Positions 34,624-42,930 of a stretch of DNA of 64,000 bases are shown here, one piece after another. The stretch's first letter is position 1. Every line of letters starts with the position of its first letter. The stretch comes from Roseiarcus sp963709655. GTDB lineage: Bacteria > Pseudomonadota > Alphaproteobacteria > Rhizobiales > Beijerinckiaceae. The stretch covers positions 682,001 to 746,000 of the forward strand of contig CAVPXF010000056.1 in NCBI GenBank assembly GCA_963709655.1, read 5' to 3'. A program made the position numbers and the translations under genes. Under the pieces are notes generated by a model. It saw only the letters and a list, made by a program, of their open reading frames with translations, ran no database searches and was not told where the DNA came from.

Positions 34624-35586
34624 ATGATGCTCGCCCGCACCGCCGACAACCTGTTCTGGCTCGCCCGCTCGATGGAGCGCGCCGATTACATCGCCCGCAC
34701 CATCGAGGCGACGCTGAGGCTCGAATATCTGCCCAAGACCGAGGGCGAAGAGACGGGCGAGTGGGAGGGCGCGCTCAACGCCACCGGCGCCTACGACAGC
34801 TTCATCGCCGAGCGCGGCGATCTCGACGAGCAGGCGGCGGTCGAATTCCTCACCTTCGACCGGACCAATCCGTCATCGATCTGCAACTGCCTGGAGAACG
34901 CGCGAACGTCCGGGCGGGCGGTGCGCACGGCGCTCACCGCCGAGACCTGGACGGCGATCAACGACGCCTGGCTCGAACTGAAGCGGTTCGAGGCGAGCCA
35001 CCGCTTCTCCCGGCCGATGGATCGCGTCGCGCTGACCCGCTTCCTCGATTACGTCAAGAAGGCGTCGCTCGACTTCGACGGCTCGTGCTACCGCACGATG
35101 CTGCGCAACGACGCCTACTGGTTCAACCGGCTCGGCATCTTCATCGAACGCGCCGACAACACCGCCCGCCTGCTCGACGTCAAGTATCACCTGCTCCTGC
35201 CTTCGAACGAGCCGGTCGGCGGCTCGCTCGACTATTTCCAGTGGGTGGCGATCCTTCGCGCCGTCTCGGCCGCCACCGCCTACCATTGGGTCTATCGCGA
35301 CCGGGTGAAGCCCTGGCTGATCGCCGATCTCCTGATCCTGAAGCGGGCGATGCCGCGCTCGCTCATTTCCTGCTACGAGAGCATCGATCGCGCGCTCGAC
35401 AGCTTGGCGCGCGACGATGGACGCAGCGGCGCAGCGCAGCGTCAGGCGCGAGCGATGCACGGAAAGCTGGAGCGCGCGAGCATGACCCAGATCTTCCAGG
35501 GCGGCCTGCACGAGTTCATCACGACGTTCATCGAGGACAACGCGGGGCTGTCGAGCACGATCTCCGAGCAGTACCTCTTCACCTGA
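34624..35586 (+). CDS. Alpha-E domain protein (DUF403)
   Basis: Protein of 320 residues, almost wholly alpha-helical, matching the alpha-E family that always travels with the permuted ATP-grasp gene. The start LARTADNLFWLARSMERADYIARTIEATLRLE is the family signature; it repeats as WFNRLGIFIERADNTARLLDVKYH in the second half, suggesting an internal duplication. The name comes from conserved Glu residues in the helices (MERAD, IERAD). Function unknown; it may be the scaffold or substrate-binding partner of the ligase. Confidence 0.93.
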   Translation: MMLARTADNLFWLARSMERADYIARTIEATLRLEYLPKTEGEETGEWEGALNATGAYDSFIAERGDLDEQAAVEFLTFDRTNPSSICNCLENARTSGRAVRTALTAETWTAINDAWLELKRFEASHRFSRPMDRVALTRFLDYVKKASLDFDGSCYRTMLRNDAYWFNRLGIFIERADNTARLLDVKYHLLLPSNEPVGGSLDYFQWVAILRAVSAATAYHWVYRDRVKPWLIADLLILKRAMPRSLISCYESIDRALDSLARDDGRSGAAQRQARAMHGKLERASMTQIFQGGLHEFITTFIEDNAGLSSTISEQYLFT

Positions 35587-35596
35587 GGGCGCGCCG

Positions 35597-36418
35597 ATGC
35601 GGATCCGGATATCGCACGAGATAACCCATCGATTCGCGCCGCCGGCCCGAATGCTGGTCCAGAACCTGCGGCTCACCCCGAGCGGCTTCGACAGCCAGTA
35701 TGTGCTGGGCTGGCGCATCGCGCTCGACATCGACAGCGCGCTGAAGCGCTCGGAGGACGCGCACGGCAACGTGGTCAGCACGTTCTCGCACCACGGGGCG
35801 CCGATCGAGCGCCTGACGGTGACGGCGAGCGGCGAGATCGAGACCAGCGATTCCGCCGGCGTCGTCAGCGGCGCCGTCGAGCGGCTGCCGGTGGAGATGT
35901 ACCTGCGCGACAGCCCGCTCGCGCACGCCAACGGCGCGCTGCGCACGTTCGCGAAAGAGGCGACCGCGGGCGCCGACGATCCGCTCGACGCCATGCACCG
36001 CCTGATGGGCGAGTTGCATCGGGTCATGACCTTCGATCCGTTCCAGACCGACGACCCCGACTCGGCCGCGGAAGCCTTTGCGCTGAGGCGGGGCGTCGCG
36101 CGCGACTTCGCCCATATCTTCATCGCCTGCGCGCGCTACCTCGACCAGCCGGCGCGCTTCGTCAGCGGCTACCGCGCCGCCGAGCCCGAGGGGGGCGAAC
36201 CGGGCGCGCATTGCTGGGCCGAGGCCCATGTGCCGAAGCTCGGCTGGGTCGCCTTCGACCCGACCGCGTGCATTTGCGCCGACCCGCTTTACGTGCGCGT
36301 CGCCGTCGGCTTCGACGCGCGCGACGGCGGCTTCGCCAAAACCGCCCACGGCATGGGCGAGGACGCGGTCGAGACGCTGATCCGGATCGAGCAGGCGGGG
36401 TTCCAGACTCAGGCGTGA
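35597..36418 (+). CDS. Transglutaminase-like protein lacking the catalytic Cys
   Basis: Protein of 273 residues, third gene of the operon. It has the N-terminal bacterial transglutaminase-like beta domain (MRIRISHEITHRFAPPARMLVQNLRLTP) and the transglutaminase core. In active relatives the core reads GVCxDFAH; here residue 168 is Ala (GVARDFAH, codon GCG at 36098). The His (H205, in AHCWAEAHV) and Asp (D221, GWVAFDPT) remain. Without the thiol it cannot act as a Cys protease or transglutaminase, so it is probably a binding or structural paralogue. Ribosome binding site region GAGGGCGCGCCG, start ATG 35597. Confidence 0.9.
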   Translation: MRIRISHEITHRFAPPARMLVQNLRLTPSGFDSQYVLGWRIALDIDSALKRSEDAHGNVVSTFSHHGAPIERLTVTASGEIETSDSAGVVSGAVERLPVEMYLRDSPLAHANGALRTFAKEATAGADDPLDAMHRLMGELHRVMTFDPFQTDDPDSAAEAFALRRGVARDFAHIFIACARYLDQPARFVSGYRAAEPEGGEPGAHCWAEAHVPKLGWVAFDPTACICADPLYVRVAVGFDARDGGFAKTAHGMGEDAVETLIRIEQAGFQTQA

Positions 36419-36423
36419 GCGAC

Positions 36424-36482
36424 GGCGCCATTTTCGATTCGGTTTTGAGCCATTTCAACGAGTTGCGGCGCCATTTTCGATT
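36424..36482. repeat. Pair of 16-base direct repeats
   Basis: GGCGCCATTTTCGATT occurs at 36424-36439 and 36467-36482, 43 bases apart, with GAGCCATTTCAACGAGTT between. Closely spaced direct repeats of this kind are seen at ends of some insertion sequences, for example IS21-like elements, but no transposase is nearby. The rest of the spacer to 36785 shows no gene. Confidence 0.4.
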
Positions 36483-36785
36483 GGCCCGCGGTCGTCAGCG
36501 TCACCCGCCTCTCTTCGTCCACGCTGTCCTCGGTCGCCGGCCCCGCGCGGGGCGAATTGTTCGATGAGAGAAACCATAGCACATAATCCTGTTTTAAGAA
36601 AGCATTTGTCACAAAGCGCTGAAATCTGGCAGTTGCACGAGATCCTGTGAATGCCGTAGTTCTCTCTCGGGGAGAAGGCGGCGCGACCGCAGGACTTGAT
36701 CCGGGAGGGCCGGATGACGGGATGCCGCGATTCGATCTCAACGCCATCTTGCTTTAGGCCGGCGGGAAGAGAACGAAGGCGGTCC

Positions 36786-37115
36786 ATGATCAACGGCGGC
36801 AATCTCTTTGCGGACATCGGGCCGGCCGGGGCGGACGAGACGTTCGCGACGCTCGCCGAGCGGCCCGGCGCGGCGATCGAGCGCATCGTCTCGACGGGCC
36901 AGGCGAGTCCTGAGGGATTTTGGTTCGACCAGGGCTGGACGGAATGGGTGGTCGTGCTGGCGGGCGAGGCGGGCTTGCGGATCGAGGGCGAGGCGGCGCC
37001 GAGAACCCTGCGTCCGGGCGATTGGCTGGAGCTGCCGGCAGGCCTCAGGCATCGGGTCGAATGGACAGCGACCGACCGGCCGACAGTGTGGCTCGCGGTT
37101 CACTGGAAAGGCTGA
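36786..37115 (+). CDS. Small cupin-domain protein
   Basis: Protein of 109 residues forming one cupin barrel. Cupin motif 1 is degenerate (WTEWVVVLAGEAGLRIEGEA, without the His pair) and motif 2 is PGDWLELPAGLRHRVEWT, with the single His typical of phosphomannose-isomerase-like cupins. Metal binding may be incomplete. Relatives are stand-alone cupins of unknown function. The ATG at 36786 is chosen from conservation; no strong ribosome binding site is seen. It stands alone. Confidence 0.8.
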   Translation: MINGGNLFADIGPAGADETFATLAERPGAAIERIVSTGQASPEGFWFDQGWTEWVVVLAGEAGLRIEGEAAPRTLRPGDWLELPAGLRHRVEWTATDRPTVWLAVHWKG

Positions 37116-37149
37116 GACCAGCCGCCGGCGGGGCGCACCGCGACGCGCC

Positions 37150-37254
37150 TCACGCTCCGAACGCGCGCGCGGCGAGCCCGATCATGGTCACGAAGGCGGC
37201 CAGCGACGCAAGTTCGGCGACGTCGCGCAGGGTCAGGAGAGCGGCTTCACGCAT
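37150..37254 (-). CDS. Small hydrophobic protein, 34 residues
   Basis: A short frame (starts MREAALLTLRDVAE, then LASLAAFVTMIGLAARAFGA) with one membrane helix and an excellent ribosome binding site GGGAGGT six bases before the ATG at 37254. Similar tiny proteins (LREIAELVSL-type start plus a short helix) are often missed in Hyphomicrobiales genomes. The AT-rich upstream stretch (37270-37320) could be its promoter. Function unknown; too short for most automatic callers. Confidence 0.55.
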   Translation of the reverse strand: MREAALLTLRDVAELASLAAFVTMIGLAARAFGA

Positions 37255-37458
37255 AAGGACCTCCCAAAGAGAATGATCACGATAGAGACACTTTATGTTC
37301 TCTATTCGTTCGAAGTCAAGCGGAGTTTTCCGGTACGGCGCCTCTCGCAAGGCGACCCGCTTTGGGGATAAGAACGCAGGGCGCACGGACGACCAGGCCG
37401 CGCGCTGCGACGAGGCCGGGATCCGAGACGGGGCGCGTGGGGCGATGCGAGGCGGGCG

Positions 37459-38139
37459 TTGAACGCGGCGGGGCTGAGGAGGGTCAGGGTCGCCGTCGTC
37501 GCGGTCGCGACAGCGGCGGCGTCGTTCGCGGCGGCGCAGTCGACCAATGTCCTGCCCGACCTCAACACCGGCGAAGCGGCCTTCGATCCGGCCAGCGCCG
37601 CCGGCCTTCCCGAGGACGCGAAAGCCGCCTTCGCGGCGGCGGCGGCGAAGCTGCGCAGCGGCGACCTCGAGGCGCTGATCCTGGTCGCTTCGCCCGACGG
37701 GTCCGCCTGGACCCTCAATGTCGCGCCCAAGGGAATGGCCGACTACAACCCCTCCGACAGCGCGCGCCAGGCCCTGGAAGTCTGCGAATATCAGGCCGGA
37801 CGGCCGTGCGCGCTGTTGTCCGTCAACGGCTACGCGGCGCGCACGCGCTCCGGCGCCCCGTCGGAGCCGCAGGCGATGCTGACGAGCCCGCCCGGCGATT
37901 TCGACGCCACCCGGCTGCCGTTCGTGCCCGCCTCGAAGCGGGCCGCCGCGGCGAACTATCTTTCAGCCGGGGGTCCGCGCGCCTTCGCTGTGACGACCAG
38001 CGGCCTGTGGCTCTGGCGCGGCGGCGCGACGGCGCGGCAGGCGATCGACAAGACGATGGACGAATGCGCGGCGGCGTTCAAACCGGCCGCCTGTATCCTC
38101 TACGCGGTCGGCGGCCGGGTGGTGTTCGGCGCGCAATGA
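37459..38139 (+). CDS. Secreted protein of unknown function
   Basis: Protein of 226 residues. A signal peptide (AVVAVATAAASFAAAQ) is followed by repeated segments of the form ALxVCEYQAGRPCALLSVNGYAA and a later MDECAAAFKPAACILYAVGGRVV. Each has two Cys about 7-11 residues apart, suggesting two related disulfide-linked repeats. The DUF4189-like or SEL1-neighbour small secreted proteins have this look, but I do not recognise the family for certain. Confidence 0.65.
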   Translation: MNAAGLRRVRVAVVAVATAAASFAAAQSTNVLPDLNTGEAAFDPASAAGLPEDAKAAFAAAAAKLRSGDLEALILVASPDGSAWTLNVAPKGMADYNPSDSARQALEVCEYQAGRPCALLSVNGYAARTRSGAPSEPQAMLTSPPGDFDATRLPFVPASKRAAAANYLSAGGPRAFAVTTSGLWLWRGGATARQAIDKTMDECAAAFKPAACILYAVGGRVVFGAQ

Positions 38140-38182
38140 GCCGGGCGCGGGCAAGCCGGCGGCTCGTTCGCCGGGGGCCGCT

Positions 38183-38929
38183 TCAGCCACGACGGCCGCC
38201 GGTCTTGGCCGGCTGGTCGAGCTCCGGGTAATGCCGGAAGACGCCGGACTCGTTGAACGGAATGCGCCGCTCGGAGGCGAGATAGCGGGCGATGTTGGGG
38301 CGCTTCTCCACCGCGGCGACGAGCGCGGCGAGCTTCGGGTAGCGCATGCCGGCGTCGGCGAAGGCGTGCGGGAAGGCGTAGGCCATGCCGGCCCAGAGCT
38401 GGAACAGCGACAGGTCGACGGTCGTCAGCCCGTCGCCGACCGCGTGCCCCGACCCGGCCGGATTGGCCTCGAGCGCGTGCTCGAAATAGCCGAGGTATTT
38501 CGGGACGCGATGGTCGAGAAACGCCTTCGAGCGCGCCTTCGCTTCCGCGGTCTGGTCCTCGTAATAGAGTTCGGTCGCGATCGGATGGTGGGTGTCGTGG
38601 ACCTCGGCGACGAAGTCCGTGGTCGTCAGCTGCAGGCCATGCGCGTAGAGCCGGAGCGCCTCGTCCTTCGGCGCAAGGCCGAGCTTCGGGCCGAGATAGG
38701 CGAGGACGTTGGCGACATGCGAGACGAGGATGTCGCCGTCGCGCAGGAACGGCGGCGCGAAGGGGGCGAACGGCCGCTCGCCCATCAAGGCCGTCATCGC
38801 CCTGACGCCGCGCCCGGGCCCATGGCCGCGCGCGACATCGACATAATCGGCGCCCGCCTCCTCGAGCGCCAGGCGGACGAATTCGCCGCGGCCCTGGATG
38901 CCGGGCCAGTAGAAGAGTTCGTAGGACAT
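38183..38929 (-). CDS. Glutathione S-transferase-like protein
   Basis: Protein of 248 residues with an N-terminal thioredoxin-like GST domain (YELFYWPGIQGRGEFVRLALEEAGADYVDVARG) and the SH(V)ANVLAYLG segment that replaces the common glutathione gamma-Glu contact ES. The C-terminal all-helical domain contains VGDGLTTVDLSLFQLWAGMAYAFP, the conserved capping box region. The family is a GST subgroup found in proteobacteria and fungi, with unknown substrates. Single gene. Confidence 0.85.
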   Translation of the reverse strand: MSYELFYWPGIQGRGEFVRLALEEAGADYVDVARGHGPGRGVRAMTALMGERPFAPFAPPFLRDGDILVSHVANVLAYLGPKLGLAPKDEALRLYAHGLQLTTTDFVAEVHDTHHPIATELYYEDQTAEAKARSKAFLDHRVPKYLGYFEHALEANPAGSGHAVGDGLTTVDLSLFQLWAGMAYAFPHAFADAGMRYPKLAALVAAVEKRPNIARYLASERRIPFNESGVFRHYPELDQPAKTGGRRG

Positions 38930-39065
38930 GAGATGTCTCCGCGATAGCGACTCCCTCGCCCGCGCATAGCCCGCTGGAGACGGGCGGCTGTCGAAGCCCT
39001 ATGCGGGGAGAGGGCTGGGGTGAGGGGCTGCGCTGACCATGAACATTTGCGAACGTCCGCGCCGC

Positions 39066-39120
39066 AAACCCTCATCCGGCGCTTCGCGCCACCTTCTCCC
39101 CGCCTACGCGGGTGAAGGGA
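39066..39120. repeat. Dispersed palindromic intergenic repeat, short relative
   Basis: AACCCTCATCCGGCGCTTCG with a CCACCTTCTCCCCGCCTACG-type arm, as in the 4141 and 14938 elements but shortened. It abuts the stop codon of the next gene. A second C-rich palindromic arm lies at 38965-39025. Confidence 0.6.
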
Positions 39121-39513
39121 CTACGTCTGCGGCCGCATGCGGTCGGCGGCTTTGACGAAGCGGCGGGCGTGATCGAGAAGCTCGCCGTCGGTCGGATGGT
39201 CGGCCTTTTCGACCGCCTCGACATGCGACCGGATCTGCGGATGCTTTTCCGCCAAAAACCTCGCAAATCCGTCCTTCTCCTCAGCCGGACCGACGATCAG
39301 GATCGCGCCGGCGCCGGCGATCGCCTCGGCGACCTTTTCGAAGAAGGCGCGGTCGTCGGCGACCCGGTGACCCGTCCGCTTCTCGCCGTGATGGATGTCG
39401 CGGACCGCATGGTCGGGCCGGATGACGGTCCTGTCCGCCTCCTCGACGTTGAAGTGAAAGACGCGCGCCTGAGCGTGATCGATCCAGACGACGGCGTGGT
39501 AATGGTCGGCCAT
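39121..39513 (-). CDS. eRF1-domain-3-like translational machinery protein
   Basis: Protein of 130 residues (ADHYHAVVWIDHAQARVFHFNVEEADRT...) matching the small proteins annotated as translational machinery protein, related to eRF1 domain 3 and the bacterial baeRF/host-attachment family. A conserved segment ILIVGPAEEKDGFARFLAEKHP forms the beta-alpha core. These proteins are often found near stress and universal-stress genes; the function is unknown. ATG at 39513 with modest ribosome binding site. Divergent from the pseudouridine synthase gene. Confidence 0.75.
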   Translation of the reverse strand: MADHYHAVVWIDHAQARVFHFNVEEADRTVIRPDHAVRDIHHGEKRTGHRVADDRAFFEKVAEAIAGAGAILIVGPAEEKDGFARFLAEKHPQIRSHVEAVEKADHPTDGELLDHARRFVKAADRMRPQT

Positions 39514-39647
39514 GGCGGGCTCCGAATGCAGGTCCCTCGCCGAGTGTCGGCCGGGCGCCGGCCTCCTGTCGAGTTTTTCAACGTGAGCCGTCGCGTCGGT
39601 TCGGCCCGCCCCTATCCCGTCTCTCGCCGCTGCGTTAAGACGCGCGC

Positions 39648-40745
39648 ATGCGCAACGCCGCCAAACCCGAAGCGACGCCGGCCGCCGCCGCAGCCGAAAA
39701 GGTCGCCCTCTACGACATCGGCGAAGACGAGGCCGGCATGCGGCTCGACCGCTGGTTCCGCCGCCGCTTTCCCGACTTGCCGCAGTCGCACCTGAACAAG
39801 ATCGTGCGCAAGGGCGAGGTGCGGGTCGAGGGCAAGCGCGCCGACGTCGCGACCCGGCTCGAGCTCGGCCAGACGGTGCGCGTGCCGCCGCTGCGGCTCC
39901 CGCCGACGCCGGCGCCTGGAGAGAAGTGCGTCGACCCCGCCGACGCCGCGGCCATCCGGGCGATGACGCTCTACGAGGACAAGGACGTCATCGTCCTGAA
40001 CAAGCCCTACGGGCTCGCGGTGCAGGGCGGCTCGGGCGCCAAGCGCCACATCGACGGTATGCTCGAAGCGCTCGCGGCCAAGGACGGGACGCGGCCGGTG
40101 CTGGTCCACCGGCTCGATCGCGACACGTCCGGCGTCCTGCTGCTCGCCAAATCGCGCAGGATGGCGGCCGATCTCGGCGAGATTTTCCGCTCGCGGCAGG
40201 TCAAGAAGATCTACTGGGCCCTGGTCGAGGGCGTGCCGAAGCCGGCCCAGGGACGCATTTCGATGTTTCTCGCCAAGGGCGAGGCGATGGGCGAGGAGCG
40301 GGGCGCGAAGGGAGCGGGCAGGGCGGATCTGGAACGCATGCGGGTGGCGAAGCACGGCGACCCCGACGCGCAGCATTCGCTTACCCTCTACGCCGTCGTC
40401 GACAAGGTGACGCCCCGGCTCGCCTGGCTGTCGATGCGGCCGATCACCGGCCGCACCCACCAGCTGCGCGCCCATTGCGAGGCGATCGGCCACCCGATCG
40501 TCGGCGACCCGAAATACAACCGCAAGGCGGCGAACGATCCCGCTCGCAACGATCCGCTGCGCGCCGTGCCGCCGGGGATCGAACCCAAGCTGCACCTCAT
40601 CGCCCGCCGGCTGATCCTGCCCCATCCGCGCGGCGGCGTGATCGACGTGACCGCGCCGCTGCCCGAACACATGAAGGCGAGCTTCGCCATGTTCGGCTTC
40701 GAGCCGCCGGCGCACGACCCGATCGAGGACGCGCCCGATGCGTGA
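39648..40745 (+). CDS. RluA/RluC-family pseudouridine synthase
   Basis: Protein of 365 residues that converts uridine to pseudouridine in 23S rRNA. An S4 RNA-binding domain (residues about 30-90, MRLDRWFRRRFPDLPQSHLNKIVRKGEVRV) precedes the catalytic domain, whose motif HRLDRDTSGVLLLAKS has the catalytic D157. ITGRTHQLRAHCEAIGHPIVGDPKY is the second family motif. The S4 fusion and length fit RluC, which modifies positions 955/2504/2580 in E. coli. Its last eight bases overlap the next gene, so the two are co-translated. Confidence 0.93.
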   Translation: MRNAAKPEATPAAAAAEKVALYDIGEDEAGMRLDRWFRRRFPDLPQSHLNKIVRKGEVRVEGKRADVATRLELGQTVRVPPLRLPPTPAPGEKCVDPADAAAIRAMTLYEDKDVIVLNKPYGLAVQGGSGAKRHIDGMLEALAAKDGTRPVLVHRLDRDTSGVLLLAKSRRMAADLGEIFRSRQVKKIYWALVEGVPKPAQGRISMFLAKGEAMGEERGAKGAGRADLERMRVAKHGDPDAQHSLTLYAVVDKVTPRLAWLSMRPITGRTHQLRAHCEAIGHPIVGDPKYNRKAANDPARNDPLRAVPPGIEPKLHLIARRLILPHPRGGVIDVTAPLPEHMKASFAMFGFEPPAHDPIEDAPDA

Positions 40746-41493
40746 CAACGAGCCCGGCGACCCGATGCGGGCGGCGCAGGCCAACATGCGTCCGGCGCCG
40801 ATCAAGCGGTTCTACGCCAAGGCCGAAGCGCGCGAGGCGAACGGCCTCTACGCGCTCACCCTCGATGGGCGGCCGGCGCGGACGCCAGGCAAACGGCCGC
40901 TCGCCGCGCGCCGCCGCGCCGTGATGGAGAGGGTCGCCGACGAATGGGGGCGGCAGGGCGAGACCGTCGATCCGTCCGACATGCCGCTGACGCGGCTCAT
41001 CAATTCCGCCGTCGACGGCGTCGCCGAGACGATGGCGGAGACGCGGGCCGAGATCGTCCGCTATGCCGGCTCGGACCTTCTCTGCTATCGCGCGGAGGCG
41101 CCGGAGTTGCTCGCCGAGCGCCAGCGCGCCGCCTTCGATCCCGTGCTCGACTGGGCGGCGGAGGCGCTCGGGGCTCGTTTTGCTTGCACCGCGGGGATCG
41201 TGCATGTCCGGCAGCCGGCCGAGGCGATCGAGGCCGTCCGCGCCGCCGTCGCTGCGTTCGACGATCCGGTGGCGCTAGCCGCGCTCAGCGTCGTCACGAC
41301 CCTGACCGGTTCGGCCGTGCTGGCGCTGGCGGTGGCGCGCGGCCGCCTGTCGGCGCAGGCGGCGTGGCGGATCGCCCATGTCGACGAGGATTTTCAGATC
41401 GAGGGCTGGGGCGAGGACGACGAGGGGATGGCGCGGCGCGCGGCGCGCTGGCGCGAGATGAAGGCGGCGGCGAGCGTGCTGGAGGATTTGTAG
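40738..41493 (+). CDS. ATP12-family F1-ATPase assembly chaperone
   Basis: Protein of 251 residues homologous to mitochondrial Atp12, which protects the alpha subunit of F1 until the hexamer forms. Signature stretches include KRFYAKAEA, YALTLDGRPARTPGKRPL, VAEEWxxQ-type (VADEWGRQGETVDPSDMPLTRLINSAVDGV), RYAGSDLLCYRAEAPELL and a C-terminal DEDFQIEGWGEDDE. Bacterial copies are restricted mainly to Alphaproteobacteria. It overlaps the pseudouridine synthase by eight bases. Its stop TAG lies at the border of a REP-like repeat. Confidence 0.93.
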   Translation: MRDNEPGDPMRAAQANMRPAPIKRFYAKAEAREANGLYALTLDGRPARTPGKRPLAARRRAVMERVADEWGRQGETVDPSDMPLTRLINSAVDGVAETMAETRAEIVRYAGSDLLCYRAEAPELLAERQRAAFDPVLDWAAEALGARFACTAGIVHVRQPAEAIEAVRAAVAAFDDPVALAALSVVTTLTGSAVLALAVARGRLSAQAAWRIAHVDEDFQIEGWGEDDEGMARRAARWREMKAAASVLEDL

Positions 41494-41598
41494 CCGCGCT
41501 CGTTGAGCGCGGCGCGCGGTCAGCGACCGCGCCTACAGGGGCGGCGCGGTCAGCGACCGCGCCTACAGGGGGGGCGCGGTCAGCGACCGCGCCCTGGA
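41488..41598. repeat. REP-like palindrome cluster at a convergent gene end
   Basis: Three copies of GGCGCGGTCAGCGACCGCGC, each with CTACAG borders, preceded by a CGCGCTCGTTGAGCGCG palindrome. The same palindromes build the 127-base units at 31211. The cluster supplies the stop codon of the ATP12 gene on one strand and the last codons and stop of the MFS gene on the other, and may work as a bidirectional 3'-end structure. Confidence 0.85.
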
Positions 41599-42788
41599 GG
41601 CCGCTTCTTCGCCTCCGGCAGGAAGGCGGCGAGGACGCCGATCAGCGGCAGGAAGGCGCAGACCTTGTAGACGAACTCAACGCTGGTCGCGTCCGCCAGG
41701 ACGCCGAGCAACGCGGCGCCGAGACCGCCCATACCGAATGCGAGGCCGAAGAACAGGCCCGACACCATGCCGATCCGGTGCGGCATCATCTCCTGCGCGA
41801 AAACCACGATCGCCGGGAAGGCCGAGGCGAGGATGAGCCCGATCACGCCGCTGAGCGCGATCGTGACCGGCAGGCTCGCATAGGGGAGGGCCAGGGAAAA
41901 CGGCAGGATGCCGAGAATCGACGCCCAGATCACCGTCTTGCGGCCGATCCGGTCTCCGATCGGGCCGCCGATCAGCGTCCCGATCGCGACCGCGCCGAGG
42001 AACACGAACAGGCACATTTGCGCGGTCCGCTGGGTGGTCTGAAAACGGCTCTCCAGATAGAAGACGTAATAGCTCGTGAAACTCGCGATGTAGAAGTATT
42101 TCGAGAAGATCAGAGCGGCGAGGATCGCCATCGCCCGGCCGACCTTGGCCCCGGGGGCGGTGGCGGGCCGCGCCGCGGCGAATCGCGGCTTGTCATGCAG
42201 AACGCCGGCGTACCATTCGCTCAGGCGGTACAGGATCGCGATCCCGGTCAGCGCCAGGACGGCGAACCAGGCGAGCCGGCTTTGGCCGCCCGGCAGGACG
42301 ATGAAGGCGACGAGCAGCGGCCCGACCGAGGAGCCGATGTTTCCGCCGACCTGGAAAATCGACTGCGCAAGCCCGTGCGCGCCGCCGGAGGCGAGGCGGG
42401 CGAGGCGCGACGATTCGGGGTGGAAGATCGACGATCCGACCCCGAGCAACGCCGCCCCGGCGACGACGACGGGATAGCTGGGCGCGAAAGCCAGCGTGAT
42501 GAGCGCGGCCGCGGAGATGCCCATGCCGACCGGCAGGGAATAGGGCGCGGGATGGCGGTCCGTATAGAGACCGATGATCGGCTGGAGAATGGAGGCGGAC
42601 AGCTGATAGGCGAGCGTCAAGAGGCCGATCTCGGCGAAGTTCAGGCCGAAGCCGGAGCGGAAGATCGGATAGCTCGCGGTGAACAGCGATTGCGTCGCGT
42701 CGTTCAGAAAGTGGCAGACGCTCGCAGCAAGGAGAACCGGCAGCGCGAGTCCGACCGGGCCACGGCGGGGAATGGCGACAGGGGTCAT
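41580..42788 (-). CDS. MFS transporter, fosmidomycin-resistance (Fsr) type
   Basis: Protein of about 402 residues with twelve predicted membrane helices. HFLNDATQSLFTASYPIF near the N-terminus and GGNIGSSVGPLLVA are hallmarks of the Fsr group (HxxxD in helix 1). The central loop is short, and the cross-helix motif GDRIGRK is present. Fsr-type efflux pumps export fosmidomycin and perhaps other compounds. I place the start at the ATG at 42788; an upstream ATG adds six residues. The last residues (PPGRGR) and the stop are encoded by a repeat. Divergent from an AraC-type regulator, which may control it. Confidence 0.88.
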   Translation of the reverse strand: MTPVAIPRRGPVGLALPVLLAASVCHFLNDATQSLFTASYPIFRSGFGLNFAEIGLLTLAYQLSASILQPIIGLYTDRHPAPYSLPVGMGISAAALITLAFAPSYPVVVAGAALLGVGSSIFHPESSRLARLASGGAHGLAQSIFQVGGNIGSSVGPLLVAFIVLPGGQSRLAWFAVLALTGIAILYRLSEWYAGVLHDKPRFAAARPATAPGAKVGRAMAILAALIFSKYFYIASFTSYYVFYLESRFQTTQRTAQMCLFVFLGAVAIGTLIGGPIGDRIGRKTVIWASILGILPFSLALPYASLPVTIALSGVIGLILASAFPAIVVFAQEMMPHRIGMVSGLFFGLAFGMGGLGAALLGVLADATSVEFVYKVCAFLPLIGVLAAFLPEAKKRPPGRGR

Positions 42789-42930
42789 GGGGCGGCGGGT
42801 CTCCACTTGGCTCGCAGGCGCCCCCCGGCCCTGTCCGGCTGCTCCTTGTCCGGTGCGGCGGGCGTCCTGACTAGACTTTCGTCGAGTGGCCCGCTACCGC
42901 ATCCGGGCCGCCTTCTTACGAGACTGGGAC

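Noticed and set aside
36409..36747. 112-codon frame on the minus strand after the transglutaminase gene
   Set aside because: It overlaps the direct repeats, has no motif and no ribosome binding site.
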